In this document: in pieces, positions 5,698 through 5,842 of the stretch
Layout: each line of letters opens with the position of its first letter
Numbering within the stretch: position 1 is the stretch's first letter
Source: an uncultured Sutterella sp.
Lineage (GTDB): Bacteria; Pseudomonadota; Gammaproteobacteria; Burkholderiales; Burkholderiaceae_F
DNA length: 5,842 bases
Assembly: GCA_900552915.1 (NCBI GenBank)
Contig: USBS01000108.1
Span: forward strand, 1-5,842
Direction of reading: 5' to 3'
The notes under the pieces: generated by a model
Told to the model about the DNA's origin: nothing
Seen by the model: the letters and a program-made list of their open reading frames with translations, nothing else
Database searches by the model: none
Made by a program: the position numbers and the translations under genes

Positions 5698-5842
5698 GAA
5701 CAGGAAATATAGAGTCCCGTTTGTGCCGCAGATAACCGGCGTCCGACACCCAGCGGACAGCGGAATCGAGCGGCAGATACATCGCCAGACTAATCAGCAG
5801 CAGACCGCGCATGCCGACGAACCTGCAGGCTCTGCCGATCAG
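5693..5842 (-). CDS. C-terminal 49 residues of an unrecognised, probably membrane, protein (partial)
   Basis: The minus strand is open from the right edge to a TGA at 5695-5693. The other two minus frames hit stops in this stretch. The peptide includes a hydrophobic segment, GLLLISLAMYLPL, then a charged tail with GYLRHKRDSIFPVL. Codon choice (many CTG, GC-rich third positions) resembles the neighbouring genes. This supports the end of an inner-membrane protein, transcribed in the same direction as the methyltransferase, with 189 bases between them. I do not recognise the family. A weaker alternative is a plus-strand reading frame from a GTG at 5723 that also runs off the edge. Confidence 0.45.
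   Translation of the reverse strand: MIGRACRFVGMRGLLLISLAMYLPLDSAVRWVSDAGYLRHKRDSIFPVL

Noticed and set aside
5723..5842. Plus-strand frame from a GTG at the right edge
   Set aside because: Gln/His/Asp-rich translation without family features and no well-placed ribosome binding site; the minus-strand frame looks more protein-like, though the matter is open until the sequence is extended.

Overview
The window reads as a chromosomal segment of a moderately GC-rich proteobacterium. The gene style fits Betaproteobacteria, and a Sutterella/Parasutterella-like gut anaerobe is my best guess. That guess rests on protein style, the coexistence of a biosynthetic ilv gene with several Na+-symporter genes, and an FNR-type operator. 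No rRNA or other marker gene is present to confirm it. I see no mobile element, CRISPR array, tRNA or rRNA.

Layout: (1) Positions 1-1233, minus strand: the first 411 codons of the large catalytic subunit of acetolactate synthase (ilvB/ilvI type), running off the left edge. (2) Positions 1234-1743: a divergent control region of about 510 bases. It carries candidate ilvB promoters, a perfect 15-bp palindrome and a hairpin in the presumed ilvB leader. (3) 1744-3075 and 3275-4615, plus strand: two tandem paralogous neurotransmitter:sodium symporter (NSS/SNF) family transporters of 443 and 446 residues. They align without gaps over their first 360 residues at about 50% identity by hand count. The first is followed by a hairpin terminator. 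The second has its own extended -10 promoter and a leader hairpin, so they look like two transcription units rather than a simple operon. (4) 4642-4678: a strong symmetrical terminator shared by the converging genes. (5) 4700-5503, minus strand: a SpoU/TrmH-family RNA 2'-O-methyltransferase. (6) 5504-5692: its upstream region, with an FNR-like site nested inside a larger dyad. (7) 5693-5842, minus strand: the last 49 codons of an unrecognised, probably membrane, protein.

The central theme is amino-acid economy: branched-chain amino-acid synthesis diverges from a duplicated pair of amino-acid-type Na+ symporters. The most interesting protein-level observation is that both transporters keep the Na2 sodium site, while by hand alignment they lack the usual side-chain ligands of the Na1 site in TM1 and TM7. 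I found no clearly novel multi-gene system; most of the window is recognisable housekeeping and transport.
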